64,000 nt of DNA from JABDOU01 sp041567895. GTDB lineage: Bacteria > Actinomycetota > Acidimicrobiia > Spongiisociales > SHLN01. Position numbers and translations under genes: made by a program. This document shows, one piece after another, positions 1 to 8,835 of this stretch; the stretch's first letter is position 1; every line of letters begins with the position of its first letter. The stretch lies in NCBI GenBank assembly GCA_041567895.1, contig JBFGAX010000008.1:1-64000 (forward strand). Direction: 5' to 3'. The notes under the pieces are model-generated. The model saw nothing but the letters and a program-made list of their open reading frames with translations, was not told the DNA's origin and did no database searches.

Positions 1-139
1 ACGCCGTCGCCTGACCCCCATACGTCTCCGCCATCACCTTCGTAATCGCAGCCGTCAACGTCGTCTTACCATGATCAATATGACCCATCGTCCCCACATT
101 CACATGAGGCTTCGACCGCTCAAACTTCTGCTTAGCCAT
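1..139 (-). CDS. tuf: Elongation factor Tu, N-terminal part (cut by window edge)
   Basis: Only the first 46 codons are present. The translation begins MAKQKFERSKPHVNVGTMGH and continues into the P-loop IDHGKTTLTAAI, which is the unmistakable EF-Tu N-terminus. EF-Tu delivers aminoacyl-tRNA to the ribosome as a GTP complex. The start ATG at 139 is preceded by a TAGGAG ribosome binding site a few bases upstream. It is the last visible gene of the rpsL-rpsG-fusA-tuf operon and starts 11 bases after the fusA stop. Confidence 0.97.
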   Translation of the reverse strand, partial: MAKQKFERSKPHVNVGTMGHIDHGKTTLTAAITKVMAETYGGQATA

Positions 140-150
140 GATTGCTCCTA

Positions 151-2235
151 TCAGCCCCGGGTCTTTTGAACTACTTCTTCAGCGATGCTGTCTGGCACCT
201 GCTGGTACGAATTGAACTCCATCGTGTAACTGGCGCGCCCCTGGGTACGAGAACGCAGATCGCCGACGTATCCGAACATTTCCGAGAGTGGCACCAGCGC
301 AGTGATCGCCTTGGCGCCGGCCCGGTCGACCATCGACTCGATGCGACCGCGACGAGAGTTGAGGTCGCCGATCACGTCACCCATGAAGTCTTCTGGCGTG
401 ACCACTTCGACCTCCATCACGGGCTCGAGGAGGACGATGCCGGCCTTGCGAGCCGCAGCCTGGAGCGCCATCGAACCGGCAACACGGAACGCCAACTCGT
501 TTGAGTCGACGGCGTGAAAAGATCCGTCGACCAGCTCGGCTTTCACGTCAACCAGCGGGTACCCGGCCAACACGCCCGACTCGAGCGCGTCGCGAATGCC
601 CTTTTCCACAGCGGGTATGTACTCGCGAGGAATACGGCCGCCTGTGATCTTGTCGTCGAATTCAAATCCGCCGCCAGGGCCGGTCGGCAAGAGGTTGATG
701 ACGGCATGGCCGTATTGTCCCGAACCTCCGGACTGCTTGACGTACTTGCCTTCAACCTTTTCGACAGCTGCTTTGATCGTTTCGCGATAGGCCACCTGCG
801 GCTTGCCGATATTTGCTTCGACCCTGAACTCACGCAGCAGCCGATCGACCAGCACCTCCAGATGCAGCTCGCCCATGCCGGACATGATGGTCTGGCCGGT
901 ATCGTCATCGCTCTTGACCTGGAATGTCGGATCTTCGAGCGCAAGGCGCTGGAGTGCCTCACCGAGCTTTTCCTGGTCGCTTTTTGTCTTTGGCTCGATC
1001 GCCACCGAAATCACGGGATCGGCGAAGTCGATGGATTCGAGCTGGATGGGAGCATCAGCAGCCGCCAGGGTGTCGCCGGTGCGGGTGTCTTTGAGACCGA
1101 TCACGGCAACGATGTCTCCGGTGGCCACCTCGTCGATGTCTTCCTGATGATTGGCGTGCATGCGCAGGAGTCGTCCGAGACGCTCCTTCTTGCCCCGCGT
1201 GGCGTTCACGACCGAGGCACCCTTGGGCGCGGTGCCGGAATAGACCCGAAAATACGTCAGTTTGCCGACGTGCGGATCGCTCATCAGCTTGAAGGCAAGG
1301 GCCGAGAAGGGCTCATCATCGGAGACCTTGCGCTCCATGGTTTCTTCTGGATTGCCTGGCTTGAACCCGACTGTCGGCGGGAGATCGAGCGGCGAAGGGA
1401 GGTAATCGACGACGGCGTCGAGGAGAGGCTGAACGCCTTTGTTCTTGAAGGCGGTGCCCGCCAGGACCGGCGTGAATGCCAGCGACAATGTGCCTGCGCG
1501 AATGCCTTGCTTCAGCTCCGCTTCGGTGAGGTCGCCGTTCTCGAGGTACTTGTCGAGCAACTCCTCGCTGGTTTCGGCGACAGCCTCGACCAGTTCGGCG
1601 CGCTCGGCTCTGGCCTTTTCGACCAGCTCTTCGGGAATCTCGCCGACGGTCGGCTCACTCGGATCGTCGCCTTCCCACTGCAGGGCTTTCATCGCAACCA
1701 GGTCGACAACTCCTCGAAAACCCCCCTCGGATCCGATCGGCACGTGCAGCCGGATCGGAGTGCCATCAAGGCGTTCAACGATCGAATCGACGCTCGCGTA
1801 GAAATCGGAGCCGATGCGATCCATCTTGTTGATGAAGCAGATACGGGGAACTTTGTACTTGTTGGCCTGGCGCCATACCGTCTCAGACTGAGGTTCTACT
1901 CCCGATACTGCGTCGAACACCGCAACCGCGCCATCGAGGACGCGGAGAGATCGCTCGACCTCGGCCGTGAAGTCCACGTGTCCCGGCGTATCGATGATGT
2001 TGATCCAGTGATTGTTCCAGCTACAGGTGGTCGCAGCGCTCGTGATCGTGATCCCGCGCTCTTGCTCCTGTTCCATCCAGTCCATGACCGCCGCGCCGTC
2101 GTGAACCTCACCGATTTTGTACGATTTGCCCGTGTAGAACAGGATCCGTTCGGTGGTCGTCGTCTTGCCGGCATCGATGTGGGCCATGATGCCGATATTG
2201 CGAATTGACTTGAGTGGATGTTCTCGTTTACCCAT
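151..2235 (-). CDS. fusA: Elongation factor G
   Basis: This 694-residue translational GTPase drives ribosomal translocation and, with RRF, ribosome recycling. The GTPase motifs are all visible: P-loop AHIDAGKT at residues 18-25, DTPGH at 82-86 and NKMD at 136-139, with the switch I sequence RGITITSAATT at about 60-70. The length is normal for full five-domain EF-G. It follows rpsG by 5 bases and precedes tuf by 11 bases, so it is cotranscribed in the str operon. The annotated start gives the canonical N-terminus with IRNIGIMAHIDAGKTT. Confidence 0.98.
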   Translation of the reverse strand: MGKREHPLKSIRNIGIMAHIDAGKTTTTERILFYTGKSYKIGEVHDGAAVMDWMEQEQERGITITSAATTCSWNNHWINIIDTPGHVDFTAEVERSLRVLDGAVAVFDAVSGVEPQSETVWRQANKYKVPRICFINKMDRIGSDFYASVDSIVERLDGTPIRLHVPIGSEGGFRGVVDLVAMKALQWEGDDPSEPTVGEIPEELVEKARAERAELVEAVAETSEELLDKYLENGDLTEAELKQGIRAGTLSLAFTPVLAGTAFKNKGVQPLLDAVVDYLPSPLDLPPTVGFKPGNPEETMERKVSDDEPFSALAFKLMSDPHVGKLTYFRVYSGTAPKGASVVNATRGKKERLGRLLRMHANHQEDIDEVATGDIVAVIGLKDTRTGDTLAAADAPIQLESIDFADPVISVAIEPKTKSDQEKLGEALQRLALEDPTFQVKSDDDTGQTIMSGMGELHLEVLVDRLLREFRVEANIGKPQVAYRETIKAAVEKVEGKYVKQSGGSGQYGHAVINLLPTGPGGGFEFDDKITGGRIPREYIPAVEKGIRDALESGVLAGYPLVDVKAELVDGSFHAVDSNELAFRVAGSMALQAAARKAGIVLLEPVMEVEVVTPEDFMGDVIGDLNSRRGRIESMVDRAGAKAITALVPLSEMFGYVGDLRSRTQGRASYTMEFNSYQQVPDSIAEEVVQKTRG

Positions 2236-2240
2236 GATTC

Positions 2241-2708
2241 CTACCAGCGGTAATGGGCAAAGGCCTTGTTGGACTCTGCCATCTTGTGAATATCTTCCCG
2301 GCGCTTCACCGCTGATCCCGTGTTATTGGATGCATCAAGAATTTCGTTTGCGAGACGTTCCACCATCGAACGCTCACGCCGGCGGCGTGCGTAGTCGACC
2401 AGCCAGCGAACAGCCAGCGTCGTCTGGCGACGGGGCCGAACCTCGACAGGAACCTGATAGGACGATCCACCGACCCTGCGGGAGCGGACCTCGACCGAAG
2501 GACGCAGGTTGTCGATGGCGCGCTTGAGCACCACCGTCGGATCGTCGTTTGCTCGTTTTTCGACGAGCTCGAGGGCCTCGTAGACGATTCGCTTCGCGCC
2601 TGCTTTCTTGCCTTGCTGCAACACCTTGTTGATCACCTGGGTCACGAGCACGCTGCGATACACCGGATCGGGGTCGACGCGACGGACTTCGGCTGCTGAA
2701 CGACGCAT
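2241..2708 (-). CDS. rpsG: 30S ribosomal protein S7
   Basis: The 155-residue protein starts MRRSAAEVRRVDPDPVYRS and contains the S7 signature region around LVTQVINKVLQQGKKAGAK, with the RNA-binding motif RRVGGSSYQVPVEV at about residues 77-90. It nucleates folding of the 16S rRNA 3' domain and lies at the E/P site. It lies 2 bases downstream of rpsL and 5 bases upstream of fusA, the conserved str-operon order. Length matches the family. Confidence 0.98.
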   Translation of the reverse strand: MRRSAAEVRRVDPDPVYRSVLVTQVINKVLQQGKKAGAKRIVYEALELVEKRANDDPTVVLKRAIDNLRPSVEVRSRRVGGSSYQVPVEVRPRRQTTLAVRWLVDYARRRRERSMVERLANEILDASNNTGSAVKRREDIHKMAESNKAFAHYRW

Positions 2709-2710
2709 GA

Positions 2711-3079
2711 CTAGCCCTTCTTCGATCCGTAGCGGGAGCGGCTTTGTTCGCGGGCGGCGACACCAGCGGCATCGAGCGCACCGCGGATCACCTTGTAGCG
2801 GACGCCCGGCAGGTCTTTCACACGACCGCCGCGGACCAGAACGATGCTGTGTTCCTGGAGGTTGTGGCCTTCACCCGGAATGTAGGCGGTCACCTCGATA
2901 CCCGACGTGAGCCTGACACGGCAGACCTTGCGAAGAGCGGAGTTCGGCTTTTTGGGCGTTGCGGTATAGACGCGGGTGCACACCCCGCGGCGCTGTGGCG
3001 ATCCCGCCAGGCCGGGGGTCTTTTCCTTTTTCGACTTCTTGCTGCGCCCTGAACGGACGAGTTGTTGGATGGTTGGCAC
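2711..3079 (-). CDS. rpsL: 30S ribosomal protein S12
   Basis: The 122-residue protein begins MPTIQQLVRSGR and carries the decoding-centre loops TPKKPNSALRKV (Lys43) and GGRVKDLPGVRY (Lys88). Both lysines, classical sites of streptomycin-resistance substitutions, are present in the usual wild-type form. The start codon is GTG at 3079, with AAAAGAG upstream as a modest ribosome binding site. It is the first gene of the str operon and is preceded by an unusually long non-coding leader. Confidence 0.97.
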   Translation of the reverse strand: MPTIQQLVRSGRSKKSKKEKTPGLAGSPQRRGVCTRVYTATPKKPNSALRKVCRVRLTSGIEVTAYIPGEGHNLQEHSIVLVRGGRVKDLPGVRYKVIRGALDAAGVAAREQSRSRYGSKKG

Positions 3080-3382
3080 CCGTTGCTCTTTTCGGTCTGT
3101 TCGTGTTTTGTTGAAATTCGTGTCGTTGTGAAAACTGTCTTCGTGACATCACCGCCCGTCGATCGTTCGACCTCGAGGGATGTGACGGGCCCCCGGACGG
3201 CGCACCGCTTTCCAGAAAAACCGCGCACAGAAAAATCGGCGTCCTCTTCTCCCAACAACCTGCATCACAATGGACGTCGAATCGTGGACGCAGTCCGATG
3301 AGGACTCAATCCGTCGACCCGGGTCCGATGCCGTGTGGCAGCGGAGTCGCCGACCCTTTCTCCGAACCTGCCTGTGGGACTA

Positions 3383-3410
3383 TTCACCGATTAGCGGGTC
3401 GGTCGGTGAA
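3383..3410. repeat. Inverted repeat in the rpsL leader
   Basis: TTCACCGA at 3383-3390 is exactly inverted as TCGGTGAA at 3403-3410, separated by 12 bases. There is no T-run beside it, so it is not a typical terminator. It could be an operator or an RNA stem in the str operon leader, or the end of the exporter transcript. Confidence 0.4.
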
Positions 3411-3456
3411 CCCTCTAGGCAAGGCCCTGTGCACGCGCACCTGCGCGAGATCTGGA

Positions 3457-3486
3457 AGTATAGACCGTGAATCGGCCGGTGGGCAA
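3457..3486 (-). promoter_or_regulatory. Candidate promoter for rpsL-rpsG-fusA-tuf
   Basis: On the minus strand, TTGCCC (3481-3486) is separated by 18 bases from TATACT (3457-3462). The -10 box matches TATAAT at five of six positions. It lies just past the stop of the upstream exporter gene and is oriented toward rpsL. The distance to the rpsL start implies a long leader, so a second promoter closer to the gene is possible. Confidence 0.45.
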
Positions 3487-3500
3487 GCCACTTCGCAATG

Positions 3501-5345
3501 TCAGGAACCACTCTCGTGCCACGGAATGGCCGTGCCTGTCTGGACCTTCCAGAGGGCGGCATACATGCCATCGTTCCTCAGGAGATCGTCGTGGTTGCCC
3601 TGTTCAGACACTCCGCCGGCATCGAGTACCACGATGTTGTCCGCATGGCGAACTGTGGAAAGGCGGTGGGCGATCACGACCGTGGTCCTGTCAATGGAAA
3701 TCTTCTCGAGCGAGCGCTGGATCGCAGCCTCGGTCTCGTTGTCGACCGAGGATGTGGCTTCATCGAGCACCAGGATCGGAGGATCCTTGAGAATTGCCCT
3801 GGCGAGCGATATGCGCTGGCGCTGGCCGCCTGACAGCTTTTGTCCTCGTTCGCCGACAATGGTGTCGTACCCATCCGGAAACGACATGATGAACTCGTGA
3901 GCTTCGGCGATCGTGGCTGCCTCGATGATGCGATCAATTGCAGCGTCCGGTCTGCCGTACGCAATGTTTTCCCGGACCGTACCGTGGAACAGGAATACGT
4001 CCTGGGAAACGAGTCCGATCGCACCCCGCAGACTGGCGAACGACAGGGTTCGGATATCGATCCCATCCACCTGAATCGAACCAGCCGTCGGATCGTAAAA
4101 ACGGAGCAGGAGTTTGATGACTGTCGATTTGCCTGCACCGGTGGATCCGACAATCGCGACCGTAGCTCCGGCGGGAACGTCGAACGACAAATCCTCCAAC
4201 ACCGGGACTTCGTTCGCGTATGCGAACGAAACTTGATCGAAGGTCACCCGCCCGGCGACCTCGTCCTCGGCCAGGAGGACCGATCCTTCTTCGATCGCAA
4301 TGGGTGTATCGAGCAAATTCAGAATGCGATCCGTCGACGCCATAGCACGCTGGTACTGATCGAAGGTCTCGCCGAGGCGGGTGAGCGGCCAGAGCAAACG
4401 CTGGGTCAGAAAGACCATGATGGTGTAGCTGGCCACTGCCATCGAACCCTCGGTCACGTACCTTCCCCCCAGAACGAGGGTGGCCACGAAACCGACGAGA
4501 ATGGCCATTCGGATCAGCGGGGTGAACGCCGAGCTGATGCGTATTGCTTCTCGATTCGACTCTACGTAATCGCTGCTCGCATCCTGGATTCGCCCGGTTT
4601 CGTGTTGCTCGCTCGTGAAACTCTTGATCGTTGCGATTCCGGAAAGGTTGTTGGACAGATAATCGTTGAGGAAGCCGACTCTCGCCCGCACGTCGGCGTA
4701 TCTGGGTGCAATGAAGTCCTGGAACTTGAACGAACCCCACAGCACGAGCGGCATCGGCAAAAACGCCAGGATCGCCACCCTCCATTCGATCAAGAAAAAG
4801 GCGACGCCGATCGTCACGACGGTCGTTGCCACTTGAACCACCTCATTGGCACCATCGTTCAGAAAACGCTCGAGCTGATTGACGTCATCGTTCAAGATCG
4901 CCATCAGGCCCCCGGTGGACCGATCTTCGAAGTAGGCGATCTCGAGGCTCTGGACGTGCTGGTAGGCGTCAAGCCGTAGGCCGTGTTGGATATCCTGGGC
5001 CAGGTTGCGCCATGTGAGCTTGGCGAGGTACTCAAAGAGTGATTCGAAGATCCAGACAGCGATCGTGAGGCCGGCCAGAAGCCAGAGCTGGCCCATGATG
5101 GAGGTTGGTCCGAATCTGGCCAGGAAGCTGTTTTCTTGCTCAACCACAACGTCCACGCCCAGACCGATCAGCAACGGCGGCAAGACGTCGAACACCTTGT
5201 TGAAAATCGAAAAAGCGACGGCTGCATATATGCGCCGCCGGTAGGGAGCGGCGTAGGTCAACAGCCGGCGCAAGGCCTTGCGTTCGGCGGCACCGCTGCG
5301 CTCGCTGTCAACCTTTGATTCGCTCTCTTCGCGTGCCTCATCCAT
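3501..5345 (-). CDS. ABC transporter, fused permease and ATPase (MsbA/LmrA type exporter)
   Basis: A 614-residue half-transporter: an ABC exporter transmembrane domain of about six helices at residues 40-330 and a C-terminal ATPase. The ATPase shows Walker A GSTGAGKS, Q-loop region VSQDVFLF, signature LSGGQRQRISLARA, Walker B ILVLDEAT and the switch His in IAHRLSTV. Such proteins dimerise and export lipids or hydrophobic compounds; the substrate cannot be told. The open frame extends 55 codons further upstream, but that would run into the divergent ABC gene, and MDEAREESESK at 5345 is the sensible start. No good ribosome binding site precedes it; TAGTTT seven bases before the ATG would allow a leaderless transcript. 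Confidence 0.92.
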   Translation of the reverse strand: MDEAREESESKVDSERSGAAERKALRRLLTYAAPYRRRIYAAVAFSIFNKVFDVLPPLLIGLGVDVVVEQENSFLARFGPTSIMGQLWLLAGLTIAVWIFESLFEYLAKLTWRNLAQDIQHGLRLDAYQHVQSLEIAYFEDRSTGGLMAILNDDVNQLERFLNDGANEVVQVATTVVTIGVAFFLIEWRVAILAFLPMPLVLWGSFKFQDFIAPRYADVRARVGFLNDYLSNNLSGIATIKSFTSEQHETGRIQDASSDYVESNREAIRISSAFTPLIRMAILVGFVATLVLGGRYVTEGSMAVASYTIMVFLTQRLLWPLTRLGETFDQYQRAMASTDRILNLLDTPIAIEEGSVLLAEDEVAGRVTFDQVSFAYANEVPVLEDLSFDVPAGATVAIVGSTGAGKSTVIKLLLRFYDPTAGSIQVDGIDIRTLSFASLRGAIGLVSQDVFLFHGTVRENIAYGRPDAAIDRIIEAATIAEAHEFIMSFPDGYDTIVGERGQKLSGGQRQRISLARAILKDPPILVLDEATSSVDNETEAAIQRSLEKISIDRTTVVIAHRLSTVRHADNIVVLDAGGVSEQGNHDDLLRNDGMYAALWKVQTGTAIPWHESGS

Positions 5346-5396
5346 TGGCCGAAAACTAGCCCGCCGGTGCGGTGGTGAAAGGTGCGCTCGCGGGCA

Positions 5397-5425
5397 TCGA
5401 CTCCCACTGCGTGTCAACATATACT
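5397..5425 (+). promoter_or_regulatory. Candidate promoter for the drug-type ABC operon
   Basis: TCGACT (5397-5402) is followed after 17 bases by TATACT (5420-5425). Four of six -35 positions and five of six -10 positions match the sigma-70 consensus. It sits 50 bases before the start codon at 5475 and is correctly oriented for the five-gene plus-strand operon. Confidence 0.5.
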
Positions 5426-5474
5426 GCCTGTTCGCCCCGTCCCACCAGGGATCCGCAACCGCCAGGATCGTCGC

Positions 5475-6479
5475 ATGCTTGCTGTCGAAGTCGAGCACAT
5501 CAAAAAGCACTATGGCGACGTCCGCGCCCTCGATGGAATCGACCTCTCGATTCCACGCGGTGGCGTCTACGGACTCCTTGGCCCGAACGGTGCCGGTAAA
5601 ACCACGCTGGTACGCATCCTCGCCACCCTCCTCAGGCCGACCAGCGGTCGTGCCAGGGTGCTGGGCGTCGACGTCACCAAGGATCCAGGAGCTATTAGAC
5701 GCCGGATTGGGCTTGCCGGACAGTCGGCCGCGGTCGATGAGCTGCTCACGGGCCGTGAGAACCTCGAAATGGTAGGACGTTTGTATGGTTTCAATCGGAT
5801 CGAAGCGCTCCGGCGAGCCGACGACGTCCTGGAGCGGATCGATCTGACCGAAGCCGCCAACAGGACGGTCAAAACGTATTCAGGCGGCATGCGGCGACGC
5901 CTCGATCTCGCGGCGAGTCTGGTCGGACACCCGGAGCTACTCATCATGGATGAGCCGACCACGGGCCTCGACCCCCGATCTCGCCAGGACCTCTGGGAGC
6001 TGATCGAAGAACTCGTTGACGAAGGCACCACCCTCCTCTTGACAACCCAGTACCTCGAAGAAGCAGATCGCCTGGCCCGTCAGCTCGTCGTCATCGACAA
6101 CGGCAAGGTCATAAGCCGCGGGACACCGGATGATCTCAAAGCACAGCTGGGCGGCGATGTCCTCGAACTTCACCTCGAAGACATGGGCAAAATCAGACTC
6201 GTGCTCGAGCAACTCGAGGGGCTCGGATCGTCACCTGCCACCGTGCACGACGACACGGGATTGATCTCCCTCACAGTCGGACAGGACACCGGCGCCGTGG
6301 TGGAGGCCCTTCGCAGACTCGACCAGGCCTCGATCCAACTGCGGGATTTGAGCCTTCGCCAACCGACCCTCGACGACGTGTTTCTGACGCTCACCGGCCA
6401 CAAAGCCGAGGTGAGCGAGCCTGAGCCTTCCGTCGGTAGAAGACGAAGACGAAAAGCGAGAAGCGGAGACCGGGCGTGA
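5475..6479 (+). CDS. ABC transporter ATPase, DrrA/daunorubicin-resistance type
   Basis: A 334-residue nucleotide-binding subunit. Walker A is LGPNGAGKTT, the signature is YSGGMRRRLDLA, Walker B is LLIMDEPTTGLD and the extended C-terminal region (residues 225-315) with a REGULATORY-like LxxxxxRxPTLDDVFL ending is typical of DrrA ATPases; here it reads LRQPTLDDVFLTLTG. These pair with ABC-2 permeases for drug, lipid or polysaccharide export. ATG at 5475 follows a CAGGAT ribosome site; the frame is open further upstream but without conserved sequence. It overlaps the permease start by four bases (GTGA). Confidence 0.93.
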   Translation: MLAVEVEHIKKHYGDVRALDGIDLSIPRGGVYGLLGPNGAGKTTLVRILATLLRPTSGRARVLGVDVTKDPGAIRRRIGLAGQSAAVDELLTGRENLEMVGRLYGFNRIEALRRADDVLERIDLTEAANRTVKTYSGGMRRRLDLAASLVGHPELLIMDEPTTGLDPRSRQDLWELIEELVDEGTTLLLTTQYLEEADRLARQLVVIDNGKVISRGTPDDLKAQLGGDVLELHLEDMGKIRLVLEQLEGLGSSPATVHDDTGLISLTVGQDTGAVVEALRRLDQASIQLRDLSLRQPTLDDVFLTLTGHKAEVSEPEPSVGRRRRRKARSGDRA

Positions 6480-7300
6480 CAGCACACGCAGCCATCGACG
6501 CTCTCCGAACCCGTCCCGATGGTGTTGCCGGGATGGTCGCCGACATCGTCACCGTTGCGAAACGCAACATCATCAGGGTGTTTCGGACGCCCGAACTGCT
6601 CGTCTTCTCCACCATCCAGCCGATCATGTTCGTTCTGTTGTTCAACTATGTCTTCGGCGGTGCCATACCGATTCCCGGTGTCGACTACATCAACTTCTTG
6701 ATTCCGGGCATCATCATCCAGACCGCCACCTTTGGCGCCTCCAATACTGCCATCGGTCTGACCGAGGATCTACAAGCCGGAATCGTTGATCGCTTTCGCT
6801 CGCTGCCGATGGCGCGGTCCGCGGTGCTGGCGGGGCGGGTCTTCGCCGACACGCTCCGCAATCTGTGGGTGATTTTGCTGAGCGTCGGCATCGGCTATCT
6901 GATTGGCTTCCGTTTCCAGGCCGGTTTCGTAAACGCCGTTCTTGCGATCCTGATCGCGACTCTGTTCGCATTCGCCATGAGCTGGGTGTTTGCCGCCATG
7001 GGCTTGCTGACCAAGACTCCCGAAGCGGCCCAGGCTGCGGTCTTTGTGCCGATCTTTCCGTTTACGTTCGCTTCATCTGCGTTCGTACCCACCGAGACCA
7101 TGCCCGGCTGGTTGCAGGCGTTCGCCGAGAACCAACCGGTCACGGCTGCCATCAACGCCATGCGATACCTGGTACTCGGCGAGAGTGAGTTTCTCAACCT
7201 GAACTCCGGACAGGTGGTGGAGGCGTTCGCCTGGAGTCTGTTGATCTTCGGTGTCTTCTTCTACCTCGCCGTGCGACTGTACCGCCGCAGCTCGGAATGA
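6476..7300 (+). CDS. ABC-2 type permease, DrrB-like
   Basis: A 274-residue integral membrane protein with about six transmembrane helices. Hydrophobic segments are clear at LLVFSTIQPIMFVLLFNYVF, NFLIPGIIIQTATFG, LWVILLSVGIGYLIG, AVLAILIATLFAFAMSW and LLIFGVFFYLAVRLY. The motif around EDLQAGIVDRFRSLPMARS after helix 3 is typical of ABC-2 permeases of the DrrB group. It starts with GTG inside the stop of the ATPase gene, which indicates translational coupling and a shared transporter complex. Confidence 0.92.
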   Translation: MTAHAAIDALRTRPDGVAGMVADIVTVAKRNIIRVFRTPELLVFSTIQPIMFVLLFNYVFGGAIPIPGVDYINFLIPGIIIQTATFGASNTAIGLTEDLQAGIVDRFRSLPMARSAVLAGRVFADTLRNLWVILLSVGIGYLIGFRFQAGFVNAVLAILIATLFAFAMSWVFAAMGLLTKTPEAAQAAVFVPIFPFTFASSAFVPTETMPGWLQAFAENQPVTAAINAMRYLVLGESEFLNLNSGQVVEAFAWSLLIFGVFFYLAVRLYRRSSE

Positions 7301-7734
7301 CAATGGGCGAGGTCGTGGTTCCTATCGATGTGCCGATCATCGGCGACGAACGGCGCAAGAACTGGGCCAAGATCGTCTCAAACGTCGACCCCGACAAATC
7401 CGACGGCTGGGCGTACGAGGGCGACTTCATCGACGTTGGTGGGATCGTCGATCTGGCAACGCCCGCCGTCCTGCTGATTTATGGCGAGAAAGGCAGCCGC
7501 ACGAATCCTCAGATCGAAGCCGGCGCATATGTAGCGAATACCGACGGTTCCATCACGCGACATGCATCGGCTTCGGGTCGAACCTGGGCGAGAACCCTGC
7601 GTGACGCCATCGCCGAACTCGTGGCAAACGCCGATCAGCAACCGCTCCAACGACTGGCATGGGACGCGCGGCTCACGGCCTATTCGGACGAGGCTTTGGC
7701 CCAGGAGCTACAGCGGCGCCAGGATGCAAGATGA
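7297..7734 (+). CDS. Hypothetical protein in ABC transporter operon
   Basis: A 145-residue soluble protein that I do not recognise. It has no signal peptide or membrane helix. The middle part IVDLATPAVLLIYGEKGSRT and the C-terminal DEALAQELQRRQDAR helix are the only notable segments. It overlaps the permease stop by four bases and its own stop overlaps the next start by four bases, so it is translationally coupled on both sides and is very likely real. ATG at 7303 is an alternative start. Confidence 0.75.
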   Translation: MTMGEVVVPIDVPIIGDERRKNWAKIVSNVDPDKSDGWAYEGDFIDVGGIVDLATPAVLLIYGEKGSRTNPQIEAGAYVANTDGSITRHASASGRTWARTLRDAIAELVANADQQPLQRLAWDARLTAYSDEALAQELQRRQDAR

Positions 7735-8783
7735 GTGACCTCGACGAGAGCGACCTGGACGCAGACCCTGAGCTCGACGACCTTCTCGCCAGGGCCGAAG
7801 ACGGAGATGCGACCGCCATGGTCCGGCTTGGCGCCATCTGCGTCGAAGAGAACCTCACCGCTAAAGCGCGAGAGTGGTACAACAGAGCCCGGGAAGCGGG
7901 CGAAGCGACGGCGTATCACGGTCTGGCGAGTATCAGCCAGGCATTCGGACAGAACGCCGAGGCAACCGAACTCTACGAGCAGGGCATCGCGGCAGGCGAC
8001 GACGAGTGCTATCTGCCTGCCGGCCAGCTCATGCTGCTGGTAGGCAGAAACGAAGACGCCATAGATCTACTCCAACGAGGATTCGCGTCTGGCGTCAGCC
8101 TGTGTGGAACCACCCTCGCCAACCACTACTTGCGAACCGGCAAACGAGATGAAGCTGAATCCTGGTTTCTGCGGGCCGCCCGGCACAACGAACCGGCAGC
8201 TGCACACGTCGTGGCCCAGATCGCTCAGGCCAACGCGCCGGTCGAGCATGCCATCGAACTGCACACCTTCGCCGCAGATCTTGGCGAGATCGACTCTCTC
8301 ATCGCGGCCGACCTTCTCGCAGATTGGCGCACCGATGACCCGGACGAACTGTATGGCCTTGCCGACGATGGCGATGTGGGAGCCATGGTTTCGCTGGGGC
8401 GAGACCTCGCGCAAGAGGGCAACCTTTCAGAAGCGGTGGAGTGGCTCTCCGCGGCGGTGGAAAGCGGATCACTCCGGGCGCTCACAGCGCTCGGTGATGC
8501 GTTCGCCGATGCGGGCGACGCCGAAGAGGCCGAGCACTGGTATCGGACCGCGGCCGAATCCGGCGACCGGCTCGGAACCTACCACCTCGGGCGGTTGCTG
8601 ATCGACGCCGGCCGCGAAGAAGAAGCAATAGCTCTCCTGGAGACCGGCGGAACAGCCGAGAGTTTCATGCTGCTCGACGAGGCGTGGGCAGCACTCGGGG
8701 ACCACGCCCGGGCAGAAGCAGCGCTGGACGAGCTCAAGGAGCTGGTCGCCACCATTGTGCCACCGCCACTCCTCCAGCCATGA
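7731..8783 (+). CDS. Sel1/TPR-like repeat protein
   Basis: A 350-residue, strongly acidic protein built of about eight helical repeats of 33-36 residues. Repeats show Sel1-like features such as AMVRLGAICVEENLTAKAREWYNRA, GAMVSLGRDLAQEGNLSEAVEWL and LTALGDAFADAGDAEEAEHWYRTAA. Such repeats form superhelical protein-binding scaffolds. No catalytic domain or signal peptide is visible. The start ATG at 7731 overlaps the preceding stop (ATGA); an upstream extension of 24 codons lies within the previous gene and was rejected. Partner unknown; the operon suggests a link to the ABC pair. Confidence 0.85.
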   Translation: MSDLDESDLDADPELDDLLARAEDGDATAMVRLGAICVEENLTAKAREWYNRAREAGEATAYHGLASISQAFGQNAEATELYEQGIAAGDDECYLPAGQLMLLVGRNEDAIDLLQRGFASGVSLCGTTLANHYLRTGKRDEAESWFLRAARHNEPAAAHVVAQIAQANAPVEHAIELHTFAADLGEIDSLIAADLLADWRTDDPDELYGLADDGDVGAMVSLGRDLAQEGNLSEAVEWLSAAVESGSLRALTALGDAFADAGDAEEAEHWYRTAAESGDRLGTYHLGRLLIDAGREEEAIALLETGGTAESFMLLDEAWAALGDHARAEAALDELKELVATIVPPPLLQP

Positions 8784-8835
8784 TTCCCGCCCGATTCTGC
8801 TGCAACGTTTGCCGGCTCTTCACCGTCCAGGCTCC

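Larger units (their letters stand above)
3080..3500. other. Intergenic leader region of the str operon
   Basis: This 421-base stretch between the ABC exporter stop and rpsL has no convincing gene. Short open frames occur on both strands but have no ribosome binding site or recognisable protein. It contains a plausible minus-strand promoter near 3457-3486 and an 8-base inverted repeat at 3383-3410, so most of it would be transcribed as a roughly 370-base 5' untranslated leader of rpsL. Nothing resembling a tRNA or a named riboswitch was recognised. Confidence 0.6.

Noticed and set aside
514..2208. Long plus-strand open frame of 564 codons opposite fusA
   Set aside because: It mirrors the codon pattern of fusA in a high-G+C genome, has no family similarity or ribosome site, and fusA is certain.
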